Below, piece after piece: positions 1 through 8,900 of a DNA stretch of 12,380 nucleotides. A program made the translations under genes and the position numbers. The notes beneath the pieces were generated by a model that saw only the letters and a list, made by a program, of their open reading frames with translations, was not told the origin of the DNA and ran no database searches. This DNA is from Baffinella frigidus (lineage: Eukaryota > Cryptophyceae > Cryptomonadales > Baffinellaceae), in assembly GCA_026770585.1 (NCBI GenBank), contig MU646440.1, positions 646,054-658,433 on the forward strand. Direction: 5' to 3'. The stretch's first letter is position 1. Each line of letters starts with the position of its first letter.

Positions 1-66
1 CTCCACCCTCCACCCTCCACCCTCCACCCTCCACCCTCCACCCTCCACCCTCAACCCTCCACCTTA
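1..66. repeat. CCACCCT heptamer tandem repeat
   Basis: About nine copies of a 7-nt unit CCACCCT, the last ones degenerating to CAACCCT. It has the same period as the CCCTAAA-like tracts that fill introns further right, so it is probably a drifted telomere-like tract. It runs off the left edge. Confidence 0.9.
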
Positions 67-79
67 GACGCTGCTGAAC

Positions 80-107
80 GCTAGACGCTAGACGCTAGAC
101 GCTAGAC
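80..107. repeat. GCTAGAC heptamer x4
   Basis: Four perfect head-to-tail copies of GCTAGAC, with a related GCTGAAC just upstream. It is a second heptamer array directly beside the CCACCCT array. No function is visible. Confidence 0.9.
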
Positions 108-253
108 AGCCCTCTGAATCAACAAGCACACGTGCATGGCACCGCCACGCGCTCAATTCCCACATGTGTCACAGCATGTAACCCGCCGTTGATCTGCATG
201 GAGATTGCGAGAGGTGGCGCCCGTAGAGAGAGAGATGTGTCCGACCGAGCTTA

Positions 254-400
254 TCCCAAATGAACACTTCTAGAAGTCGTTTTCCTCAAGTTAATTCCCC
301 CCTAAAAAACGTCAACTTTTTGTTTTCTCTACGCATAAGTTGACAGATTTGTAGGGAAATTGACTTTAGGAAAACGACTTCTAGAAGTGTTTATTTGAGA
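254..400. mobile_element. Foldback MITE, family A, copy 1
   Basis: A 147-bp element with inverted arms of about 46 bp (left TCCCAAAT..., right ...ATTTGAGA), flanked by TA on both sides (252-253 and 401-402), as expected of a Tc1/mariner-type target duplication. The centre carries a nested inverted pair, GTCAACTT and AAGTTGAC, around a pyrimidine-rich loop. The same core recurs at 4647-4789. No reading frame is inside, so it is non-autonomous. Confidence 0.8.
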
Positions 401-425
401 TAAGAGCGGGGACGTGCCTGCACAG

Positions 426-474
426 TCGCGGCGTTGCGCTGCTCCAGAAGTTGCACCTGGAGAGTGTGTTTTGA
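426..474 (+). CDS. Possible terminal exon of an upstream gene
   Basis: After a plausible acceptor (gcctgcacag) one frame reads R-G-V-A-L-L-Q-K-L-H-L-E-S-V-F and then TGA at 472-474. The amphipathic pattern resembles a TPR helix, and the stretch lies just right of MITE A1, as exons do in the large gene. It is too short to be sure. It may equally be non-coding sequence, and no upstream exon can be fixed. Confidence 0.2.
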
Positions 475-1021
475 GTGAGGACCGAGGATAGGATGAGCCC
501 GCCTCGGGATAACGTTGGAGTCATTGCTCTCTATATTAGTATTGCTCTCTCTATTAGTATCCATGGCTGCTGGGCAGCGCCTTGCCTTCACATATTGGGC
601 ATGATGCAATCGAGTGCCATCGCAAGTCGTCGGTATCCCCTATGGGTTCCAGCCCATTCTGCCACTCTATACGATGCCGCTAACCAGGCGACGTCTCCCA
701 AACTTGCACCGTCCCCTTCCTGAGTGGAACGGCCCTCTCGGGAAACACGCTGAGTTGCAGTGGCTTTCACCCGTTTCGAGCACGGGCCGCGCAGCTCCCG
801 GTCCTACGTATATCACGTGGATGCAGCAGTTTCTACGAAATGGATTTCCTAAAAGGAGTAAGAGAAAAATACCCAGTTCAATTCTATCATTCAAGAAGAT
901 AAGGATAGGTGTTGTAGTTCGACTCTATTATTTAGCACGACACCAAACGATACGGACAGCCTCCAATCTACAACACGTGGGGCACAGCCTCCCACTGCTC
1001 TCCAGCCCTGACGCTCCAACA
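475..1021. other. Intergenic stretch with no supported gene
   Basis: Holds an 18-bp near-tandem duplication at about 523-558 (attgctctct-based) and an open frame of 144 codons (614-1048) that begins only at a GTG and shows no domain, no TPR pattern and no good splice sites. I see no supported gene here. Confidence 0.5.
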
Positions 1022-1192
1022 CAGTGCACAAGTGCACTCTCTATGTAGCCCAGATACCCCTGTAGGTCCTAATCAGTACAGTGCACACGAGCTCTCTCTA
1101 TGTAGCCCAGATACCCCTGTAGGTCCTGCTTAGTTCAGTGTACAGGACCTCTCTCGCTGTAGACCATATACCCCTGTGGGTCCTGCTCAGTA
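1022..1192. repeat. 57-bp tandem repeat, three copies
   Basis: Units begin CAGTGCACA at 1022, 1079 and (variant) 1136, exactly 57 bp apart, and share GATACCCCTGTAGGTCCT. A fourth start is at 1193. A detached piece (CCTGTTGGTCCTGCTCAGTA, about 1377-1396) lies beyond element J1, which suggests J1 inserted into a fourth unit. Confidence 0.85.
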
Positions 1193-1224
1193 CAGTGCAC
1201 AAGACCTTTCCACCAACTCCCACG

Positions 1225-1364
1225 GAAGGACCAAATCGATGATTTCGACCTGTCCCCCAAAGTTAATTTTACACCAAGATTAAGACTTAAGTCATCACAG
1301 CCAGGCGAATTCGCCTGGCTGGCAAGGTAAATCTCAGGTCTGAAAATCGACGATGTGGTCTTTC
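1225..1364. mobile_element. Foldback element, family J, copy 1
   Basis: Inverted arms of about 40 bp, left GAAGGACCAAATCGATGATT and right ending in GATGTGGTCTTTC, surround a perfect 24-bp palindrome at 1298-1321 (CAGCCAGGCGAA and its complement). The arm sequence GGACCAAATCGA is shared with the foldback at 3801-3907. It interrupts the 57-bp repeat array. Confidence 0.7.
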
Positions 1365-1554
1365 TGTGAGGGTGTCCCTGTTGGTCCTGCTCAGTACCCC
1401 AAGAATGTCCCCGCGGTGCAGATGGCACACAGTTCGTCTCGAAAAATAACTGAACCAGTCCCCTCATTCACGTCTTCATTTAATTAGAAGGCCTAATTGA
1501 ATTTACTATGCCATAACTGATGTCTCCTGTTCAACCTATTGAAAAGGAAGCGAT

Positions 1555-1695
1555 TCAGTAATCTTCCGAGATGAAAGGGAGGCGCACAACCTCCTCGCGG
1601 AGAGCATCGGTCTCAGCATCCATCGCGTCGCGCGACGCCGCATTGTTCGACCCGTCTCCGCGGAGGAACGCCGTCTCGCCCTTGAGTCGGGCCAC
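1555..1695 (-). CDS. IQ-like gene, terminal exon
   Basis: 141 nt: 46 codons and TGA after the good acceptor ctgcttttccacag. It reads V-A-R-L-K-G-E-T-A-F-L-R, then a Ser/Asn/Ala linker, then D-A-E-T-D-A-L-R-E-E-V-V-R-L, a likely helix continuing the coil from exon 2, and ends F-I-S-E-D-Y. Confidence 0.65.
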   Translation of the reverse strand: MARLKGETAFLRGDGSNNAASRDAMDAETDALREEVVRLPFISEDY

Positions 1696-2662
1696 CTGTG
1701 GAAAAGCAGGTTGCTTATGTTGACGAACACGACCGCTGCACACCACGTGGAGAGGTAGGACGAGACGTAGGGGCTCTAGCCCACGTACACCCCGAGGGGT
1801 GTACGGTTCAGCCTGGTGCCAATTGTGGCGGAGCACGCGTGCAGGACTTTTGCGAAATGGTGTGGGGAGCAGGAGCACCTCCTTCTGCAGACGCTCGCAC
1901 TCCTCTTTGCGGAAGAGCACGGCGCGATGCTGCGTCCCCGGTGACGGCGAAACCTCCGGCGAGCCAGGAGTCCCTGGAGAAGGAGAGACTGCTCGGGCCT
2001 CGGCACGGAGGTACGGCGCGCGAACCGGGCGGATTTTGCCGGGGGGGAGGGTCTTTTGCGCCTCCTTTGCGGCGTAGAGGTCGTAGGAGAGCTCCCGAGC
2101 CAGGAAGGATCGCGCGGCGCTGCCAGGATATGGGATACGGATTTAGGGGTGCTATTTCTAACCCTTGCCCCGAACGGCAGCGCTGCGCAACGCCCCGGGC
2201 GTGGCAAGGGTTTTACAACTAGTAGGCTGAACCTGATCACAGACACTCCTTGACGACCCACTCGGGAGAAATCCTGCGCCAGAACCGATTGACCCATCGG
2301 TGGCTCAACAATCCCTACCGCAGCCCCACACACGAGTTCTCAAGGAGTCAGGAGGCTGTGGCCAGCTGAGCCAAACATTCATTCACCAGAGAATGCCGCG
2401 GTTACCCCCGGTAACCGTGGATCGCCTGGAAACCGGTAACAACAACCAGGCCTCTCTGAATTGCCAAGCCAGACTTCGCTGATTTGCCCCCATCCCTGTT
2501 TCCGGTAACCGTAAGCTACGCCTGGTAGGCTCCAGAACTAGTAGGGTCCTGGTCAGGACGTCTGGGCTGGTGGGTGCTGCGATGCTGGGGAAAAGGGACA
2601 GACCATTGAAGCACCAACGCAGCCGCCCGCTGCTGCGGCTCGGGCCCGATCCGCACCTCCAT
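1555..2662 (-). CDS. Small IQ-motif-like protein, three-exon gene
   Basis: Predicted gene of about 146 residues, exons 2662-2604, 2119-1879 and 1695-1555, all with GT-AG boundaries. The start ATG gives M-E-V-R-I-G-P-E-P-Q-Q-R. Exon 1 ends in phase 2 and exon 2 supplies the missing base, so the junction creates L-Q-C-A-A-R-S-F-L-A-R, which fits the IQ pattern [IL]Qxxx[R]xxxx[R]. IQ motifs are known to bind calmodulin or related EF-hand light chains. The middle is Pro/Ser-rich (two S-P-S-P-G-T boxes). The C-terminal third is charged and coil-like (R-K-E-E-C-E-R-L-Q-K-E, then E-T-D-A-L-R-E-E-V-V-R-L), ending F-I-S-E-D-Y-stop. It is transcribed away from the TPR gene. The family is not recognised. 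The IQ assignment rests on one degenerate motif, and extra exons could hide in the 484-nt first intron. Confidence 0.6.
1696..1878 (-). other. Intron 2 of the IQ-like gene
   Basis: 183 nt, phase 0, gtgctcct to tttccacag. It contains a perfect dyad GTACACCCC-GA-GGGGTGTAC at about 1785-1804 that would form a stable hairpin. No exon is seen inside. Confidence 0.55.
1879..2119 (-). CDS. IQ-like gene, exon 2
   Basis: 241 nt after acceptor cctggcag: one base completing a Cys codon, then 80 codons, ending K-E-E-C-E-R-L-Q-K-E before donor gtgctcct (phase 0). It carries the second half of the IQ-like motif, a basic linker P-G-K-I-R-P-V-R-A-P-Y, two S-P-S-P-G-T boxes and the start of a coil. Codons are strongly GC-ending, which supports coding use. 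The competing frame on the same strand is Arg/Pro/Ser-rich and looks like a shadow. Confidence 0.65.
2120..2603 (-). other. Intron 1 of the IQ-like gene
   Basis: 484 nt from gtctgtcc to atcctggcag. It contains several GGTAACC-type inverted pairs, such as CGGTTACC-CCC-GGTAACCG near 2399-2417, and the ACTAGT motif twice. I see no convincing extra exon, although open frames exist on both strands. Confidence 0.45.
2604..2662 (-). CDS. IQ-like gene, exon 1
   Basis: 59 nt: ATG plus 18 further codons, then TG before the donor gtctgtcc. The codons read M-E-V-R-I-G-P-E-P-Q-Q-R-A-A-A-L-V-L-Q. The phase-2 end matches the single C that opens exon 2. Without the intron the frame soon drifts into unrelated sequence and stops. 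Confidence 0.55.
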
Positions 2663-2773
2663 CCCTGGACCCCCACCTCACTTCCAAGCCTGCTTCGATC
2701 ACGGAGTTTTAAAAGTCCCAGCCCGGGCCTTTTTTAAAAAAGTACCGTTCGGGCTGTACTCGCGGCGAGTAAG
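2663..2773. promoter_or_regulatory. Divergent promoter region
   Basis: Only 111 bp separate the two predicted start codons, which point away from each other. The interval holds TTTTAAAA (2707-2714), a perfect 14-bp palindrome CTTTTTTAAAAAAG (2729-2742) flanked by the inverted pair CAGCCCG (2719-2725) and CGGGCTG (2750-2756), and a 13-bp dyad ACTCGC-G-GCGAGT (2758-2770) ending 3 bp before the plus-strand ATG. AT-rich symmetric elements could serve both directions. The promoter role is inferred. Confidence 0.5.
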
Positions 2774-2941
2774 ATGTCCGCCTCCGAGCCCAATGCGCCC
2801 ATCCAGCCCGGGGCCATCGTGGAGCTGCATTCCCTTTCCAAAGTGGAGCTTAACGGGGTGCGAGCAGAAGCCGGCGAGTTTGACGAGATCAAAGGGAGGA
2901 GGGGGGCTGCTCTTGAAGACGGCAGATTTCTCGGCGTGAAG
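2774..2941 (+). CDS. TPR gene exon 1: SH3-like domain
   Basis: 56 codons from ATG to the donor AAG|gtgccc, phase 0. The pattern P-G-A-I-V-E-L-H-S-L, then E-L-N-G, then G-E-F-D-E-I-K-G-R, then A-L-E-D-G-R-F-L-G-V-K matches the small SH3-like barrel (hydrophobic-LNG-G-xx-FDexxGR-xx-LEDGR-xxVK) common at the N-termini of algal repeat and MYND-type proteins. The ATG is the first Met after an in-frame stop at 2735. Exon 2 supplies E-T-N-M-R-R-V, the expected end of the barrel, which supports the junction. Confidence 0.65.
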
Positions 2942-5900
2942 GTGCCCCCTCTCCACCCGTTAACCCCTCGAAACTATGCATCGGGCGTGGACTCTGATCG
3001 CTGATGGGGTGTGTTGTCTCCCCGACCGTTTGGGAAAGGCTGGAGTGTTCCTCTCCGGACTTGCCTTCCTCCTGAAACCCGTACCACGGCCCCAGGAGAC
3101 CAACATGCGGCGCGTTTGCGTTGATGCTGGGGCGGCGGCCACAGCGCTGACGTTCGCGGATGAGGCGCAAAGGCTTCTGACCCAGGCGGATGCTGCGAGG
3201 GGGGAGGCGCGGCAGGCGCTATCCACGGCGTTCGTCAACACAGTGCAGGTACCGCTCGAGGCTCGTATCCGGGCAAAAAGAAGTAAATGCTACAGTAGGA
3301 TCCCAGAAGTACGCAAGCTTGTGTGGCAGAGTAGAAAATTCGCCGTTATTTTTTGGCAAGTGACGCATCGAGTTTGTACCAGAAATGCCTGGGCCCTACA
3401 CCCTAACCCCTAATCCCTAAACCCCAACCCGTAAACCGTAAACCGTAAACCCGCATCCTAAACCCCAAACCATACACCATTAACCTTGAACCCTCAATCT
3501 TAAACCTGCCCCCCTCAACCTTAGAACCTAAACCCGCAAACCCTAAATCCGTATCTCGTATCCCGTATCATGTATCCCGCATCGCTAAACCGTGACCCCC
3601 AAACCCCAAACCCTAAGCCCAACCCCTGAACCCTGAACCAGGAAGCGCTAGCAAGCGACCCCGCATGCCATGCAGCGCACTTCTTGTGGGGAGAGGCGTT
3701 TCTCAAGAGGGTGGTGGTGTCTCCCGCCTCCAACTCCAACGAGGAGGTCTACAAAAGCGCCATCCAGCATTTCAGGCGCGACCCCCTCCAGCCCTGCGAA
3801 GCGGACCAAATCGACGATTTTTTGGAGCCAATTCCTCGGGTGGCACATTCGATTTCGAAGGTGCCGCCCGAGGAATTGGCGCATGCTCCAGCCTCGATTT
3901 GGTCCGCCTCGGATGGATGGTGGCCGCCCTGCCGAATTCTGGTGGCACGTTGGCAGCTGCCTGGATGAGGGTTCAGTAGAGCGTTTGCGGTAATTGTTGT
4001 CCGTTTTGGACCTCAGATTTTCCAATTTTCCAATTTTGAAAGGGACTTGTAGGACGTGACAAGGATTTTAAATTGTACCAGAATTGCGCCTCTTGGTACA
4101 ATTTAAAATCTTTGTCACGTCCTACAAGTCCCTTTCAAAATTGGAAAATTGGAAAATCGGAGGTCCAAAACGGACAACAATTACCGCAAACGCTCTAAAA
4201 CGCTGAAAGCCTAAACTCTAACCCTAAATCTGAACCCTGCTCCCTGGGCGTGAGTGGGCCGTGGACCATCCGTGGTATCAACGACACCTGCCATGTGACT
4301 AATCCGGGGACATTTAATTTAAAAGAAAATGGATCTCTATGTGTTCATAGAAGTTGGACGAAGGTTAATTAGGGCCCTACGTACATTTAATTATGATCAG
4401 AACCCGGTTTCATAGGCCATTTTCTTTAAAATTAAACATGTTCCCGGATGAGCTGTCAACTCGGTTGCCTTGTCAACAGAGCTGATCGGGGGAATCCCGG
4501 ATATCCGCTGGTTTCCTGTGCCATGCTGAGCCGACCCTGCCCCGGCCCAGGCGTGCGGCGGGAAATGGAGGAGGAGTCAAGGCGCACTGTTTCATCTCGG
4601 ACGGGCTCGCGCAACTGCCCAACGGCTTGAAGAACAACCGGGTTTATCTCAGAAAAGGGATTTTAAATTCGTTTTCTTAAGTCAATTCCTGTACAAATTC
4701 GTCAACTTATTCTTTTCTCTGCGCATAAGTTGACAATTCTGAAGGGGGATTGACTTAAGAAAACGAATTTAAAAATCCCTTTTCTGAGATATGGGTGTGT
4801 TTGTGCCTCCTCGCCAACCATCCTGGTTGTCCACGCCAGGCTCTTGGGTAGGGTATCACAGGGTCGTTCTTGGAGCCATTGGGTCGTTCTTGGAGCCGTT
4901 TTCTGCTCAACTTTGACTTTTGAAAACCATTTTCTCTTGAAAAAAATGACTTTTGAATACCCCCCCCTCCAGCCCTGCGTGGAACTTCCACACTCCATGT
5001 TTCACGTTCCTCTTTCCACTTCCAACTTTCCACGTTCCACCTTCCTCCACTTTGTACCGTAACGTGTTCACCATCAACTCAACCGTGGGTCGCAGCGTGC
5101 TCTCTACCTCGTTAGCGCCCCCGATGATCGTTGACGCAGTCATCCCCCGCCCCCCGCCTCCTACACGGTTGTCCAACCATCATTTCTCAACCCTGATCCA
5201 TCAACCCTCTCAACTCTGATCCATCAACCCTCTCAACCCTCAACCCTCCCCACCCTCAACCCTGATCGCACGTTGCCACCGACCCTAAACCCTAATCCCT
5301 AAACTCGAAACCCTAAACCATGAACCCTACACCCTAAACCCTAACCCGACGTGGCAGGTGGTACTCGACAAGCTGGTGGTAGAGTACCCAGGCAGCCCCG
5401 ACATCCGGCTCAAGCTCGGCATCAACGCGGTCCAACAAGGGGTCGCTACTCAACCCCACCCTAATCCGGGAATAAATATTTACAATGAAAACATCTGGCA
5501 ATGAAAATTACTACACAACGGGTCACGTCCGATGCAATTGTGTAGTAATTTTGGTGCAGATTTTGTAAATAAAAAAAGTGTTCCCGGATGGGCCGGTAGC
5601 GTACCCAGGTAGCCCCGACATCCGGCTCAAGCTCGGCATCAACGCGGTCCAACAAGGGGTCGCTCCTCCCCCGAAAACCGAAACCCGACATCTGCCTGGG
5701 ATGGGGTTTAGGGTTAGGGGTTAGGGTGTAGGGCCCAGACATTTGTCGGTATCAACGCGGTCCAACGAGGGGTCGCTCCTCAACCCCACCCTGATCCTCT
5801 GGCAATGAAAATTACTACACGACGGGTCACGTCCGATGAAATTGTGCTGTAATTTTCTCGCAGAGTTTTTAAAGAAAAAAAGTTGTTCCCGGATGGACCG

Positions 5901-8900
5901 GGAGCGTGCCCAGGTAGCCCCGACATCCGGCTGAAGCTCGGCATCAACGCCGTCTAACAAGGGGTCGCTCCTCACCCCCACCCCGTCCCTCGCACATCAA
6001 TGTGTGTGACCCTCAATTTAAACCGCCGTGTATGCTTTTTTCAGGGCGGTTTCTCTCTTATTTTTCTATATTAGCTGCGACATAGGTTTAATATGGGAGA
6101 AACCCCACCCCAAGATAGCGAAAAACACGGTTTGAATTGAGTGGCCTCGCACATGAACATCTCGCGCCATCTCGCGTTTCCAGTTTGGTGCAGAGAGGTG
6201 CTGAACGCGTGCCCCGACTCGCATGATAGTGGCCACATGATAGTGGCCATGCCACAGCCACCAAACCCTACACCCTGAACACTAAACACTCAATACTAGA
6301 CACTGAATCCTACGTCCCAAACCCCAAACCCGAAACTCTCAACCTCAAACCCTAAACCCTTAACTCTAAACCTTGAACCCTAAACCCTTAACCCCAAACC
6401 CTTAACCCTCAACCCTAAACCCTACACCCTCAAACCAATCTCAACCTCAAACCCTAAACCCTTAACTCTAAACCCCGAACCCCAAACCCTTAACCCTAAA
6501 CCCTAAACCCTACACCCTAAACACCATCCCCCAATTCCAAAACCTGAACCCTCGCAGGAGCTGGATCTAGCGGAGCGGGAAATGAAGGAGGCAGTCCGGC
6601 TGTTCCGATCAGGGGTGCCGTCCTTCGACCCTGCGACCCAGGCTCTCCACGTCGGAAATGCCCTCGAGAACCTCTGCAAGGTACACTTGGCTACGAAGGG
6701 ATTTTCTGCCCACACACTGGGCTACGAAGGGATTTTCGGCCCACACACACCGGGCTACGAAGGGGTTTTGGGCCTACACACCGGGCTACAAAGGGATTTT
6801 GGGCCCACACACACCGGGCTCAGGAAGGATTTTCGGCCCACACACCGGGCTACGAAGGGGTTTTCGGCCCAAATCGGGCCACCTTTCCGTAACCCCCGGA
6901 AAGTTGTGTGCCTAAGGGTTGCCTGGTTCAAATAAGGTACACAACCTCAACACACACCTCTGCAAGGTGATGTCGCCCCCCCCCACCAGTTCCGCGTGTG
7001 TAAGATAAGGGTGAACCCATCCTCTCTTCCGACCAAACGACACCGGGTTTCAACTCTTTCAAAACACCGTGCGACTCTTCCAAAGCACCATGGGGGCTAC
7101 GAAGGGATTTTCCTGCCCAGCAGGAATATCCCACTGACTGATTTTCTGGAGCAGTTGGCCTTTGTGTGTGCTGGCGATCATTCCGGGCACTAAATTACTT
7201 GGATGGGTTGGAATGTGGGCGGGTACAGACCTTGACGGCTAGGTCCTTTTGGAAGCGATCGACAGCAGCCTGCCGTTAGCCATGCCAACCTCCCGGGTAC
7301 ACACTAGAACGCTCTGACCCCTGCCCCCCCTGACTGATTTTCTGGAGCAGTTGGCCTTCGTGCGTGCTGGCGATCTTTCCGCGAACGGACACCATCAGGA
7401 CGCTGTCCAGGTCTCCGCACGCTCTCACTTTCTCATCTCGGGTCTTGACTGTCACTTTTTTGTCTCGGGTCTTGACTGTCACTTTTTCTTCTCGGGTCTT
7501 GACTGTCACTTTCTCGTCTCGGGTTTTGACTGTCACTTTTTCTTCTCGGGTCTTGACTGTCACTTTCTCTTCTCGGGTCTTGACTGTCACTTTCTCTTCT
7601 CGGGTCTTGACTGTCACTTTTTCTTCTCGGGTCTTTACTTTTACTTTCTCGTCCACTTTCTCGTCGCGGGTTTGGGGGAGCGCGTCTCTGCGTTCTCGAA
7701 AGTGGCTTCTGGTTTTGCATGAGGTGGGAAACGGAAGAGGTTCGCTTCAACGTGTGTGTACAACCTCACAAGGAGCAGACGCGTCATCCGATGCTCCCCA
7801 CTACTGCAAAGCCCCAGAGGAAGTCTCAAAATTCTTGGACACGACACTAAAATTACTTGTAGGTTACCTTTTGACGAATTTTGGTCACGTCCTTGGGGAT
7901 GAAAATTGCCTTTGGAGGTGAAAATGGCTCCAAATTAGCGGAAGCATATGCTTCCGCTACTTTTTGACACTTCCCCTGGGGCTTTTCAGTAGCAACGGAG
8001 TGGACTCTCCACACAGCGGGCTACGAAGGGATCTTCGGCCCATTTCGGGCCGAGTTTCCGGTACCTTACCCCTAGGAACCCCCCTATGCCCCTACGGGTT
8101 GCCTACCGTAGGGTTGTGCCTAGGGGTTCAAAATCCCTTCGAAGTCCGCTGAGTGGCTGGGGACACGATACTCAATCCACCACCGCGCCACCCTCTCACA
8201 TCCGCCGGTTTACGGTTTGGTTTAGGTCATATCAACTGGTGCAGGTTTTAGGTGAGGTCATGTTAGGCCCTATGGATGAATGGTTTGAATAAGGCCATAC
8301 CGAAGAAGTAAGGCCACACTGAAGACGGGTTTAAGCCATACCGAATGAAGGGTTTAAGAAAGGTCATACCGAAGTTTAAGTGAGGTCATACCTCTCCCGC
8401 GCGCAGGTGTTGTCTGGCGCATGGACGGAGTTCGGGGTGGCATCCTACGGTTCAAACAAGGTACACAACCAAAACAACTCCTACAAAAAAATCGTACCAA
8501 CAAGGTACACAACCTAAACCCTGTCTCACCCTTATTTTCAGCGTCGGACGCCTAAGATAGCGGGTCATAATCTGTCGGGTTCCGAAATTAATTTCTTGTC
8601 ACATGGTACCGTGACGGGTGACCTCTGACCACTTTTGACGGAAAGTGAACTTTCCGTCAACACCGTCAACATGAGTGCATTTTCGATGATTTGGACTCTC
8701 ACGCTGCTGCTATTGTTTGTCGAGGGAGAGAGAGAACGAGTTGCCTTCGAAGGTTGTGTTCAATTCCACACGGTGGAATATCCGATGGTAGTCGTGCACG
8801 CGTGGCGCAACGTGTTAATCCGGGGGCATGTTCAATTGAAATGAAAATGATCCCCTATTTGTTCATAGGAGTTGGACGAAGCTGAATAAGGGCCCGGAGT

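Noticed and set aside
614-1048. 144-codon open frame
   Set aside because: Starts at GTG, has no domain or TPR pattern, uneven codon use, and runs into the 57-bp repeat.
1776-2333. 185-codon minus-strand frame
   Set aside because: Arg/Pro/Ser-rich shadow of exon 2 of the IQ-like gene, which is better supported by splice sites and motif.
4755-5219. Overlapping frames of 70-98 codons on both strands
   Set aside because: They derive from TTCCAC low-complexity repeats and MITE A2 and show no family resemblance.
6262-6550. True chromosome end
   Set aside because: Units are degenerate, occur in both orientations across the window and lie between exons, so they are interstitial.
7276-7750. Minus-strand K-V-T-V-K-T-R-E-E and S-D-S-Q-D-P-R-R repeat frames
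   Set aside because: Translation of the same minisatellite on the other strand, with no start context or neighbouring exons.
7364-7921. 185-codon plus-strand open frame
   Set aside because: Most of it is the 27-bp minisatellite, open in all three plus frames by arithmetic. The tail after 7660 lacks a phase-matched splice pair.
8635-8844. Short secreted or membrane peptide gene (leucine-rich run)
   Set aside because: The frame begins in a dyad, runs into element B2 and has no supporting splice or promoter context.
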